Assembly (NCBI GenBank): GCA_030144725.1
Contig: JASKMD010000018.1
Span: 5,857,469 to 5,921,468, forward strand
Origin: Haematococcus lacustris
Lineage: Eukaryota > Chlorophyta > Chlorophyceae > Chlamydomonadales > Haematococcaceae
Length of the DNA: 64,000 nt
Reading direction: 5' to 3'
Numbering within the stretch: position 1 is the stretch's first letter; each line of letters starts with the position of its first letter. The position numbers were made by a program, and so were the translations under genes. A model generated the notes under the pieces. The model ran no database searches, had not been told where the DNA came from, and worked only from the letters and a program-made list of their open reading frames with translations. Of the stretch, positions 33,201-45,800 are shown in pieces.

Positions 33201-36200
33201 GGGTCCAAGCCTTGTGATGACCCCACACCACTGCCCACCAGCTTGCAATGTTGGGAAGGGTGTGGGGTCATACCTCTGACCCAACATAAGCTCCATTCCA
33301 CAGCCTTCAAGCTGCAGGAGGCTGCACTTCCTGCCCTTGGTCACACTTGCTACGCACCTCCATCTACTCAGCATTGTCTAGCCTGCCAGGCCCAACCTGG
33401 GCAGAATTGAATTGAAGTCAACTGGACTGAGCCTGCCTTGCACCATCGCAGGTGGACATGAGTGTGACCCGTAAGTTTGGTGGCACTGGCCTAGGCCTGA
33501 ACATTGTGAAGCAGCTGGTGTCCAGCCATCACGGCACCATCACCTGCGCAAGCCAAGAGGGGCAGGGCGCCACATTCACCATACTGCTGCCCACCCTGCA
33601 AACCAGCATGAGGGAATCCCTGGAGGGGCAGGTGAGCCACAAATCTCACCCTCTCACTTTAACCCTCACCTCCCCTTACCGCTCCCACCCTCTCCCCTCA
33701 CCTTCTCTCACCACTTGCTCACCTCGCCCCAGCATGTGGGCGCTCTCAACCTTGCCTGGCTGCAGCTTCCAGGCAGCTGGTAAGAGATGCTCTGCCCACC
33801 ATCTGTCTGCTAAGGCCTGCTCATCTGCCTGTCTGTCTGCCTGCCACTTGCCTGCCCTCCTGCCCTCACTGCCACCCCCTCAGGTGCGGAATGCAGTGGA
33901 GGCCCAGGGCTACAACTGGGACACACTGCACCGTGGCAGCCTTGCCACCCACTCCCTCCCCTCCTCCCACGCCCCCTCCCTACACAGCTCCCGCTGCGTT
34001 AGCTCTGACCTGAGCTTCACACGGGCCAACACCGCACCCCACCCTGGCCCCCCTCACGCCCCCCTGCTGCGTGCTCTATACAGCTCGCTGCAGCCTCGAC
34101 ATCAGCAGCAGCAGCAGCCCCTCCCTATTGACCCCCTGGCCCGTGCTGTCTCCTCTGCGGTTGACTTCCTGGCAGCTTCCTACCGCCGCATGTCGCCCTA
34201 CCTATTCTCCAGTGATTGCAGAGCCACAGAACTGCAGCGGTTCGGAGAGAAGCAGGCTCAGGTGCCTGGTCGGGGTCAGGGCGTAGTCCCAGACTCCACA
34301 GCACAAACCAACAGACCTGCCCGCCCTGTCCACTGCAGCCGGCTGTCAGGAGAACCGTCGATTGTCAGGAGAGGCGCCCAGGGGTCCCCCGATCAATCCC
34401 TATCAACAGCAGTGCCCCACCCTGCCCACCTGCCCTCCAGCAGCCCCAAACGAGCAGCCAGCCATGATGAGGGGTCTGGCAAGAGTTGTGACCGGGCATC
34501 AGCAGGCAGCAGAGGCAGACGCCACAGCAGCTCCAGGAGCATCACCAATGATAAGCAGCAGTACCCCTGCCCCGCACTGCCAGTAACCCCTTCCCATGGC
34601 CTCCCTGGGTGTGATGACACTCAAGGTCACTCCTTGCCTGTAACTGTCCCAAGCGCAAAGGATGACGCGGGGGGTGAGAGGAGCAGCACCTTCGCCCTCA
34701 ACCTAGAGCCTTCATTGCCGTGTGAGAGGAGCAGCATGGTGAACAGGAGTAGTGCCCAGAGCTCACTGCTGGTGGGGGGAGGGACCTGGGTGCCAGGAGC
34801 AGCAGGGGGGGCGGGGCCCCTGAGGGAATACCCCAGACGCCGCCTCAGCCCCATGACTGAGATGTCCATGATGCTGCGCTCCACTTCTGGCCACACCTTG
34901 GCAGCAGGCATGGCCAGCCGCTGCAGCAGCATTGACATGGATGGTCAGGAGCGGCTGCTGAAGAAGCGCACCATGGTGGGCAGAAGAGCTACTGACCTCA
35001 CCTGACCTCTGACCTGGTCTGCCCTGACCTCTGCCCTGGTCTGCCCTGACCTATGACCTGGTCTGCCCTGACTTGGCCTGACCTGACCTGGCCTGGCCTG
35101 GCCTGGCCTGGCCTGGCCTGACCTGACCTGACCTGACCTTGACTGCTCAATTGTTTGCAAGCATGTCCTGCCGTCATGTGAGCTGCCTACCTCTGTTGCG
35201 GCTGTGTGCAGGAACTGGAGCACGAGGTGATGCTGGGTGACCTGGCCCGCCGCACCGCCCACAACCGCTCCCTGCAGCAGGAGGCCAACACCCGGCAGGC
35301 CTGGCGCCAGCAGCAGGGGCAGGCCCAAGAGTTGGGCAGGATGAGTCAGGGGGGCATGCTCCCACCCCGTGCAAGCCAGGACCAGGCTGTACGATCCCGG
35401 CTTAGCCTGGCGCAAGCCCATGACCAGGGAATGCAAGGCTGGGTACCGGGGCAGGGGACCCCCACGGCTGCCACTACCACAGGCGTGTGGGACTCTTCTA
35501 CCCGTCTGGCAACCCATTCCCAGCTGCCTGACGTGCAGTCTACCAGCTCTTTGTATCAGAGCAGCAGCAACCCTGACCTGAAGGTGCTGCCCTCCTCAAC
35601 CCACCAACCCACCTCCTCAGCACCAGCTGACGCCTTGGAGACGCCCCCTGCCCTGCCACCGGCCCCCCTGGCCCTGGCGGCTGGCCCCAACCCACCGCTT
35701 ACCCCACCCTCCCCTGGTCAGGCCCCCCTCCCTGGGGCCCAGGGATCGGACCCCCCCACCACTGGCCCCTTGTCTTTCTCCTCTAGCCTCTCCATCAACC
35801 AAGGAATCGCTCTCGAGGCCCCTTCCTACACCACCTTTGACCTTCCTGCAGCCGCTACCAGCTTTCAACTCCACACTTCCCCAGCAACAGCCCTGAGTCC
35901 CTCTCACCCCTCGCCCCTCCAGCTTGCCGAGCCCAGGGGCGGCACCCGCGGCACCTGGCTACCTCCCGCTCCAGCTGTGCCACCCTTCCCTTCCTTCACC
36001 ACCTTTCCTTCCTGCCCCTCCCCACTCTCCCGCAACCAAGGGCCACCCCAAAAGACACCCAGCCGCCTCGGAGGCTTGCTGTCCCTGCTTACCCCGGTGC
36101 TGAGCGGAGTGGTGGGTGGCCTGATGGGCACGGCTGCAGGTGGTGGGAGGCCGGGGAGTGAGGTGGAAGGGGCAGCAGCAGCAGCAGCGAGGCCACTGTC

Positions 36201-39200
36201 TTCCCGCAAGCCCAGTGCCCTCAAGCTCACTACCCATGCGGGGGCCACTCCAGCAGCTGCAGGGCCCGCCCAGGGCAGCACCGTCAGGTGGCAGAGCAGT
36301 GACCTTAGCATGGATGGACTGGATGAAGAAATCTCAACTCACCCGGAGGGGCAGAGGGAAGTGCGCCGCGGTCCTGCCTGGCAGCCCAAGTCAGCAGGGG
36401 GAGCGCTGAGCCCCTCGCCACACTCTGCTACCTACCAAGCCGTGACTTCAGAGCAGCTGTCCCTCCCCACCGCCTTCCCCCCACCCCGCTGGGTGGCCTC
36501 CTCTTCTGGCTATGCCAGTGCCACAGTCAAGGCCACGGACAACCTCCGCCGCAACCCACCCCCCGCACTGCTGCCCCCTTGTGGCATTGAGGATGTGGCC
36601 AGGGCCAGCTACAGCAGCGAGCCCTCCTGTGGCTTCAGGCAGGGCCAGGGCCCGAGGCCTGCGCACCTCAGCTTTGCCAGCGCCACCCAGGGCTCAATGA
36701 CAAGCTCCGCAGCGCAGCTACCGGGAAGCTGGGGCGCCCTGTCGCCCTCCAGAGCCCAGGCGGGGCTGCTAGGTGGCCCCAGCCGCATGAGCCTGTCATC
36801 TGCCATGTACACCAGGCATGCGCTCTCCGGGTCCATGACCCGCCAGTCAGCCAGCTATGTGAGTGCCTGACTGCCGTCCAGCCAAGTATGTGAGTGCCCT
36901 GACATGCCACCAAGCAGCCAGCTATGTAAGTGCTTGCCCTGACGTGCCGGATCTTACCCTGCCTGACCAGTCTGTCCTGACCAGTCATCTCCAGCCCCCC
37001 CGCCCACTTCCCTCCTCTATCCTGTTCCTGCCCTTGGCATGTGCAGGGCCCGGTGCACCACTCCGCCTGTAACAGCCCGCAGGGAGAAACCAGTGAGATA
37101 GCTGTGAATGGACCACCCATCCTTGGCCTGTCCATGGACAAGTTGGCCTACAGCGCAATGTGCGTGGGTGATGCCAGCAGACTATTGCCCACACCCATGA
37201 CCCTCCCGCCTACCACACTCCCATCCCGTCCCTTCCCGCTTGCATTCCCACCCCCTCCGTGTGCTCTACTTCCCTCTCCACCGCCTGCGCATCCAGCTCT
37301 CGTCCACTGCTGCCGAACTCTGTATCCCCTTTCATTGCATTCAGGTACGGCACCCCTCTCATCTTGTCTGTTGATGACGAGGAGGTCAACCAAATTGTGG
37401 CAGAGGAGATCTTGACCTCAGCTGGCTATAAGTATGCAAGGTGGGAGTCACAGACCCAATGTCCTGCGGCGACTCTTGCTGTCGGCCCGCTCTACCCCTT
37501 GACAGCTTCAGTCTGGTCTGCACCTTCCTTCGTTGTGGTGTAATTTAAGATGTGGTTTAGGATGTGGGTGAGATGTGCCTCCTGCTACGGCCATGATGTG
37601 TTGCCATATACCTCCCAGCCGGCCGTCCTTCCTTCCCTCCGTATTGATACCCACATGCATGCTTGCTTGCTCAGGGCCATGGACGGCCGTGAGGCGCTGC
37701 AGTGGCTGGCAGAGCAGGAGACGTTGCCTGACCTGGTCATGCTGGACTGCATGATGCCCGTGATGAGTGGACACGAGTTCTGTGCCACGCTGAGGAAGGT
37801 AAGGGGGGACAGCAGGGCAGCTCAGGTGAGGGGGCAAGGGAAACATTGTGGGAATTATAAGGGCCAAAGCACAAGGCATGGGCAAGCTGCCATGCAGAGC
37901 TGATGGCGTTGCTGGTAGGAGAAGAATGCCAGTACTGTGAGGTATCTTATTGCAGCACTCACTTTGATCTGTACGCTGTGCTTCTTCTTGCCAAGGTCAT
38001 CCCTGGGTCAGTGCTGCCAGTCATCATGGTGTCGGCCAAGTCTGATGAGGAGAACATCGTGGAGGGCTTGAGGTCCGGCTCCAACGACTTTGTGCGCAAA
38101 CCATTCTGCCGAGATGAGCTGCTGGTGGGTGGTTGGGAGCAGCCAGGGGGAGATTGTGTGAGGCGTGAGGTCACAGGACGGCACTTGCACAGGTGTGCTG
38201 CCTTGACCTGCGCCAGACCCAGAAACACCATTGCTGGGAGCAGGGACGAGGGAAGGAGATCATGGATGATACAATCCATGTTTACTTCATAGCGCCTGGC
38301 CTCAGCCCTCCTCCACCACCCAACCTGACCTGCCCTCGCCTGCCCTCACCCATCAGCCCCTGCTCACTCTGCTCAGTTCCGCTGCCATCACAGGCGCGTA
38401 TAGAGACGCAGCTGCGGCTGAAGAGCGACAGTTGGTGGTTGGCTGAGCTGGTCAACAACCAGGTGTGAATTGGGGCACCATGCACAAGTAGAGCGCTGGA
38501 CTAGTTGCCTCAACGTCAGGCAGGCTGGCTGAGCAGCATGCTCATAGCTGCTACAATCGTCCTTCTAAGTGCCAGTAGCTCATACCTGCCCACCGCTGTT
38601 GGTCTCTTGCCCCTTGCTCGCATGCCTCCCATCATCTGCCTGCCTCCCCTCTCTACCTTGCTCCACTCCTGCCCCTTGCCTGCATCCACGCTTGGCCTGC
38701 CTGCCTGCCTGCTGCTGCTTCTCCCCACAGGATGGGCGTGAGACAGAGAGCATGAAGCTGCTGAAGAACATCTTGCCAGAGTCCATCATTCAGCGCATGC
38801 AGTCAGGCCAGAAGTTTGTGGCAGACTCACACCAACACGTTGTCATCCTCTTTTCTGGTGAGAGCGTTGCGCACCAGCCTATGTGAACATCAGCATCTAG
38901 ACGGATATAGAGAAAGGCTTGGCTTCAGCTGTCAGTTGTTGGCAGAGAGAATGCAGGCAGGCAGAACATGGCTGGCTGGGAGGAATAGCTGTTATTTAAG
39001 CACATGGCTACTGCTCTTGCTACAGTGCCCCACTGCCGGTTTGACAGCATTGCGTCGCTGTGAGGCGACAGTACACAGAAAGGTTCATAATCTGATTAAC
39101 TTTTGGCGTCTCAAGCCCATTGCTGCTTCATATTGGTACTAATGTGAAACCCAAGCACATAGCCGTGCAACCCTTCATAACATCTCTCCACAGTGCCCTT

Positions 39201-42200
39201 GATTGTATCCTTATGCCCATCAGCAGCAAAGATATGACATGTTTTAGTACCATACCTCCAGAAAAACAGTTTTACATTGAAAGTCCCCTAATGTGAGCAT
39301 GTCGTTGCTTTTGTCCACCTACTTGAAGATTGGCACCACAACTTTTGTAGAGGCTCCTACCCATCCCAATGCCCCTATCAAAACTAGCAGCTTGTCAAAA
39401 ACATGATCACGTGGCAGTCTAGAGGCACTCAAAGTTGCGCACATGCACATGCAAGCATGCTACTTGCAAGATCGCTTGCTGGCCTTTGCAGCTTTCTTGG
39501 CTGCCTCAGCAACCACCTCATGCTTGATATAGAACCTATCCTCTGCTGGAAAACGTAAGCTGGGCTGCGGTTGGGCTGATCGCTGAGCTGCAACACGCAA
39601 CATTGCGGCGTCGACTGTCAAGGGTACCCAGGGTTTGAAGGCTGGTTGCTGCTTGCCACCCTCCTTGCTGGCTGCTGCTGCTGCTAGCATGTTATCCTTG
39701 TCTGGGGGGTGAAAGCCATTTCTCAAGTGCACGCTCTTCTCAAATGCCGCCCGACATGTAATGTTATCGGAATTTTATTATAAATATTTCAGGTAAATCC
39801 ACTGATGTCCCTAGCAGCCATGCGCCTTCTCTTGGTAACAGGAGTGGCCTTGCGCAGTGACAGGCCCTGCCGCCGCATAAACCCCTGGCGCCATTTGTTG
39901 CCAGGGGCCTTCCCCTTGAAGGGGTCCACTTTGCCCTTGCGCTCCATGACCCGCTGCGTCGTCCTCACAGCTGCAAGCAATGCTGTCTTGGTGACCCCCA
40001 CACCCTGCCGCTGGCCCCTCACTACCAAGTCCCGCAGCTGCTCCTCTGTCACAGCTGACAAAGCTGTTGGGCGCCCACGTTTTGCGATCACCCCACCCCG
40101 CTTGATGACTCTGTGGAGGGTGGCATATGGAACGCAATGTTCCCGGGCCACAGCTGCCATGGATGGCTGTGGCTGGCCCCTCTTGACCTTCAAGTATGCA
40201 TTAGCAGCTGCCAAGAGCCTTTTGGCTCTTTCGCCTGTGCTGTCTTGAGCCAAGCTGGACTGTCGAGAAGCACCAGTGGTCAGCTTGGCCATAAGGGCTG
40301 GTGGTGTGCGGTAGGACTTGGGCGCATGAGGCCGAAATAATGACATGAGAGCTGAGAGAGAACATTTTCAACGCAAGACCGCGGCCAAAGGGTAGCAATA
40401 AACCAAAGCGCACCAACTGCGCTACATCGTGTACCCACCAAGGTGTCTAAGAGGGCCGCGCTCGCATGGGTATTTCGTCGCGCTAGTGCACACGGGACCT
40501 TAACGACCGGTAGGGTTCAAATTGGCGTAACCGGCGGCAGCCTCATCTCAGCCGACAAAACGCGATAGTCCGCCGCAAACCGACTCACAACGTCCTCATA
40601 ACCTCTAACGACCGTGTATGAAAGGAGGCATGCGTGTTGAAGAGCGGAAATGGGAGAACGACCAATATAGGCCTAGCCAAATTAGGAACCTTTCTGTGTA
40701 GCACCTAGGCATTTCTGCCCCTGACACTGCGCACGTAGCACCTCTCGCAGGCTTGATAGCATTGCGGCGGTATAAGGCACCTAGTCAGTAGCACTCAGAG
40801 ATCATTGCCCTTGATCCTGCGCAAGCCGTGTGCTGCTTTGTGCCGCTGCCCCTCTGCTGCTGCCTGTCCAGACATTGTGGGCTTCACCAACCTCTCCTCT
40901 AAGCTGCCCACAGCAGAGATCTTCCTCATGCTGTCCAACATGTTCTCCGCCTTTGACAAGCTCACTGACCGCTTCATGGTGTACAAGGTATGGCAGGGCG
41001 GGGAAGGGCAGGAGAAGGGCAGGGGAAGGGGCCAGGGGTGGGGGTGCGAAGGATTTGAAGGTGGGGCAGCAGGTGGGGCAGCAGGGTGGATGGGGAGGAC
41101 ATGCTGGTGGGTGGGTGGGCTGAGGGGGTTGGTGCAACAGCTTTTCTTGACCTCAGCCCATGCTGCTGCTGTGTCTCAGTCGCAATGCTACAGATGCTGC
41201 AGCTGACTATTGCTACGGCTGCTGCTCCTTGTGGCTGCAGGTGGAAACCATTGGTGCGTGGCTATTCCCCAAGCCCTCGCACTTCGAACCTTGGCTGCAG
41301 GGAATGTACAGGGCTGTGCCCAGCCTGCATGTCCTGCAGCCACCTTACTCTTCAGCCAGGACTGTTGCTGACCAACAGCAGCACTTTGCAGGCAATCACC
41401 AGCCGAGTCCAGGGCCTTATGTGCTTGTGGACAGAGCATGCAAGAGCCTATGTTGCACCCTCATATGTCAAGGACCACAGGGAACCCTTACGGCCCCCTC
41501 CACCCAATGGCAGCAATGGAGGAGCAGCAGGGGGCCCTGATCTGCCATAGTCTAGGGTCCCTCCAACACCATGTCGTACCCTGGTTTTGGCCTCAATCAG
41601 TCCAGATCTCATGCTTGTCACAGTGGCAGCAACACTCCAAGATAGTCTGTGGGATGGTGCCCACCCACTGCCTGCTGCAGGGGACGCCTACATGGTGGCT
41701 GCGGGGCATGATGAGGACCCGGTGAAGGCGCAGCGCGGCACCCCCATAGACAGGTGAGGCCCAGGGTGCTGTGAGGGGCAGTGGGCCGGTTGAGGCAAGT
41801 GAGGCGCTGGGGGTTTGGTGATGCAGTGGGCTCCTTCATCCCTGGCTGCTCTAGGAGCTAGGGGGTTCTTAACGGCTCGGTGTAGGTCATGGGCGTCCCA
41901 CAGGGATGAGCTCCTTCAGGCTGGCCTGCTCGCAGGTGACTCGCAGGCCAAGCTTGCCAGCACACTGGTTGAAAGGGGCAACTGCATCATCTGTAACAAC
42001 AGCTGGCAGAGGGGGTGTCAGCTTTGGGGGGAAGGTGGCTGGGCATGGTTATATGGTGGAGGCAAAGTAACCGCAGTGGTGGCTGAGGACTGAGGGAGGC
42101 TAGGGAAGTGTGTTGGGAGTAAGGCAGTGATGGCGGCAAGTGAGCGCACGGCTTGAGCAGGGTCTATCATCCAGTGCCTCCCCCTCACTTTACGTATGAG

Positions 42201-42814
42201 CAGCCTTCCCCTGGGCCGCGCGAAAGCTGGTGTTCAGCTCACTGTTTTGTGGCCACCGGCGTGCAGGGTCATAGCTATGGCCAAGGCCATGATCGATGTG
42301 GTGCGCAACATCACGGCACCTAATGGAGACCGGCTGCGCATACGCATTGTGGGTGTGGCCCAGCTGGCCTGGGCACCCTAGCTAGGTGGCCTTGGCTCAG
42401 CTGCGTGTCCCTAGCAACACTACTGCCGTGATAGCTGTACCCATCATTATCACATATCACCATGACCACATGAGAGCATGAGCACTGGCTAACCCTGACC
42501 CCGAACCCTGACCCCAACCCTGACCCTAATGTGTGCTGCCCCTGTGGTCCAGGGCGTGCATTGTGGCCCAGCCTTTGCCGGCGTCATTGGCAGCAAGTGC
42601 CCGCGCTACTGCTTCCTGGGCGACACGGTCAACACCGCCAGCAGGTGTGCCCTGGGTTGGCTACTATATGACTGCAGCTCAGCGACCAAACTTGTGATGC
42701 TCCTTGGGGTGTTGCAGCTGTCTGGCAGTGCCCAGGCTAGCCCACTGCTCAGACTATGCTGGTTTTCCCTGTCACGCTGACCTTACCAACACCACCCTAA
42801 GCAGCCCATGAGCA

Positions 42815-42850
<36 letters not shown>

Positions 42851-45800
42851 GGGCCAAGGTTGCGGTGCAACCAACAAACATGCACGAATTGTAAGCTGAT
42901 GACAGCTCAACAAAGGGGTGGCCACACACTACAGTGCTGCAGCGGGCTGCAGCTCCAGGAGGCAGGCATCGGCCAGCTCAATCTGGTCCAAGCCCATGAC
43001 CAGGGAATGCACGGCTGGGTACCAGGGCAGGGGTTCGTTCAGTACAGGCAGCATGGAGAGCAGACATGTGTGGTGCCTGGCCTTGTGGTGCAGAATGGAG
43101 TCCACCAGCTTCCCCATGGTGTGCCAGGTCAGCAGCAGCCTGGCCGCCGCCTGGGAGCAGGCCCCGCACCAGCTGGTCCATGCAGGTGAGGGCGGCGCAT
43201 TAGCCTCTGCTGAGCTACAGCTGCAGCCCACCCTGGCGTCAGCTGCAACACTGTGGGTTGACCAATGCTACCCTACACTTGCTGGCATCCTGTTGCTTGG
43301 CCCTTTGTCAGAACTTGCCAACATGGCAGGGGGCAGCAGGGGCGACAGTGGCGGCAATGATGGCAATGGCGGCAGGGGCAGCACCCTACACAGCAGTATG
43401 GCAGCTTACGCCGCTACAGACAAATAGCTAGAGCTATGGCAGCTACTCAGTGAGGTCTTTGTACACTTGCTGCCGTGCGGCATCAAAGCTCCCTCTGCTG
43501 CAGCAGCAGCAGCATCTGATGCGCATGTTGTTCACTAGTGTATTGCTTATGTCCACATAACATGCTGTGCTTCTGCATTGATGCCGTGGCCTCATCCTTG
43601 GCCTCCACCCTGGACCCAGTCGTGGCCATGGGCCTTCACCCTGGACCTGACTGGCCCTTGCTCCTGCTCCACCATCTCCACCTTGCCAGGTGACCGTGAG
43701 GTGAAGGGCAAGGGGGTGATGACCACCTATCTGCTGAAGCATGGGGAGTGGCAGGCTGCCGTGGACACCCTGACCCAGCGAGCTGCAGCAGAGGCCGCTG
43801 TGCAGAAGCAGTCAGCTGCACAACACGAGAAGCAGCAACAGCAGGTGCCACTGTTAACACAACAGCAGCTAGTGGGAGCCAGAGAAGCTGTGGGGGGGTG
43901 GCAGCATCGTGACACGCATGGCTTCGACACGGCCACACCCGCCGAAGGAAGGGAGGGGGAGGGGGGGGTCCCAGTCCACGCCCCCCTGGCTGTTGCAGCC
44001 TCCCAGGCTGCGGAGGGAGTGACACGCGGCTTGGATTTCTTGATGGCAAACAATGCTGCCTTCTCTCCCATGGACACCCCAGTGGTCCGCAGCCCGTGCC
44101 GCGCAGACAACCTCAAGGCCACGCCCTTCTCTCAACTGCTCGCAAGTGACACTAGAAACGCAGAGACTGACGGAACCGCACCTTTGGGGTCTCGAACTCA
44201 CGACTTCCTGTCAGACGCCCGAGACGATTCTCCGGTCCGCGGCGCCGGTGCGAGCTGCATGCGGGATCTCGGATCGCATGCCACCGACGGCGGCACGACT
44301 GGCTTGGTTGGCGGGATGGGCGCCAGTCTGGGTTGGGCGTCGTCGTTTGGTCACCCCAGCTATGAGGTGGCTCTGCCCTTCCCACCCAGCACACAACACA
44401 TTGGAGCCGCTGCCGCCCCAACCACCATAACCAACCCAACCGCCAGCACACCTTATGTGCAGCCTCAGCATCAGAAGCATGAGCTACAGGGTGCAAGCAG
44501 CCATCAGGGGACACAGCCAGCAGCTGCAAGTAGCTGGGGGGCCTTGGGTTCTCCAGGGGGTGGGAAAGGGACCAGCCACCAGGCACCAGCTTTCTCCTGC
44601 CCAGCCTCCCAATGTGCTGCATGTGCTGCCCCCCTACCCATCCCTCCAGCCTCGCTGGCTGGCCAGGCTCCCCTGCCACCCCCCACCCCAACTGCTGTGC
44701 CACTGAGCAGCCCCTCTGCTGCCCGTGACCTGCGTGGTGAGGGGGAGCGGCAGGGGGCCGACCAGCTGCAGCAGCAGGTGGTGGCACTCAGCGCCCGCCT
44801 GGTCTCGGAGCAGCAGCAGGTTGGTGTGCTGGCAAGAGGGGATGCGTGCCGATGCTGCCTATGGCTTGTGCTGCCTGTGCCTATGGCTTGTGCTGCCTGT
44901 GCTTATGGCTTGTGCTGCCTGTGCCTATGGCTTGTGCTGCCTGTAAGACAGGGTGGCTTTGAGGGCAGCACACCACTGACTGCCCCGGCCCTGTAATATG
45001 CAGTCAGCTACAGCCACTGCTGCTTCAAGCTGTGCATGTCCCCCTCCTGCTGCTGCTGCTCTTTGGGGCTGCTGCTACTGCTGCTGTGCTGCCTGCTGCC
45101 TGCCTCCTCCTCCGGCTCGCAGTGTGCTGTGGCCCAGGCGGATGCTGCAGCTCAGCGCCAGCTGGCAGTGGAGGCCTCAGCTAAGCTGCTGCTGCTCAAG
45201 TGCTTGCTCAGCCGCACTCCCTTGCCCAACCACCCCTTCTCCCCCGCCCCGCCAGCTTCCTCCACCTTCCAGTCTAGCCCCATGACTGTTGCCGCCACCC
45301 CCTCTGGCGCAGCCCACCCCCTTGACTTCACCCCCCACATCTCAAATGTCACGTCACCCAGTGTGCCTGCTAACAGCTGCTTCACGCCACCGCAGCCTGC
45401 TCTTCTGTCAACTCAAGATCTGGTCTTGAGCCTGGCATTTTGCAACAGCCTGGCAGGACACCATCTGCCTGCAGCTGCAGCTGCACCGCCCCCCTCGCCA
45501 GCTCCAGCGGCACCACAGGCAACCCAGAAGGACCAGCTGCTGGGGAAGCGGACCGTGGCCACGTCGCCCCTCTTCAACTTCTCACCTGCACCTCAAGCAG
45601 CAGCAGCGACTCAACTGCCAGTGCAGCAGCAGCAGCAGCAGGAGAACATGTTTGGAGGTGCTGCGCCTCCGGCTGGCAAATCGCAGCCTTTTGGCATTTT
45701 TGGCCCCTTGCTGGCCCAGCTCAACCTGAAGAGCAGCAAGAGCAAAGCCAAGGCTAAGGCTAAGAGCAAGGCAGGGAAGGGTGGGGAGGGCAGCAGCCAA

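Larger units (their letters stand above)
29832..33631 (+). other. Gene B: histidine kinase (HisKA + HATPase)
   Basis: Exons 29832-29921 through 33452-33631 encode residues 236-499. A helical linker ([20 protein letters not shown]) leads into the H-box [16 protein letters not shown] with the phosphorylated His272. The second dimerisation helix includes [17 protein letters not shown]. The ATP-binding lobe has an N-box LGNSLKFT (N390), G1 box VEDTGIGIP (D420) and G2 box [16 protein letters not shown], so all catalytic motifs are present. It probably autophosphorylates His272 and passes phosphate to the receiver at 37345-38124. Introns here hold a TIR element (32253) and repeat R1 (30885). Confidence 0.9.
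33884..36858 (+). other. Gene B: long low-complexity linker
   Basis: Two exons of 1092 and 1647 bp encode residues 500-1412, rich in Ser, Pro, Ala, Gly, Gln and Thr and without a recognisable domain. They separate kinase and receiver. The second exon opens with a short heptad-like stretch ([20 protein letters not shown]) that could form a helix. Reading frames stay open through both exons, and flanking splice sites (CAG|GTGAGC, CTCAG; CATG|GTGGGC, GTGCAG; TAT|GTGAGT) are good. Two segments (34674-34736, and about 35405-35450) match repeats found elsewhere in the window, so the linker has grown partly by insertion. Confidence 0.75.
38731..43774 (+). other. Gene B: class III guanylyl cyclase domain
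   Basis: Residues ~1590-1815 span eight exons. The signalling helix [17 protein letters not shown] precedes the catalytic core. Metal-binding Asp residues are D1632 ([12 protein letters not shown], the codon split by the intron holding the pogo element) and D1676 ([14 protein letters not shown]). Guanine-selecting residues are E1672 (KVETIGD) and C1746 ([16 protein letters not shown]). Transition-state residues N1753 and R1757 are present. The closing motif is [16 protein letters not shown]. Glu and Cys at the base-selecting positions are those of guanylyl rather than adenylyl cyclases. All catalytic residues are intact, so it should act as a homodimeric cGMP-forming enzyme. Confidence 0.92.

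Noticed and set aside
43119..43126. Intron starting at ATG|GTGTGCCAG after the SFPM motif of the cyclase
   Set aside because: It would be only 9 bp long; reading through gives [16 protein letters not shown], as expected for cyclases, and the real donor is at 43186.
44150..44290. tRNA gene or SINE suggested by GTTCGAGAC-type box on the minus strand
   Set aside because: The T-stem and acceptor stem do not pair, and the stretch is well-behaved coding sequence of gene B in the other strand.
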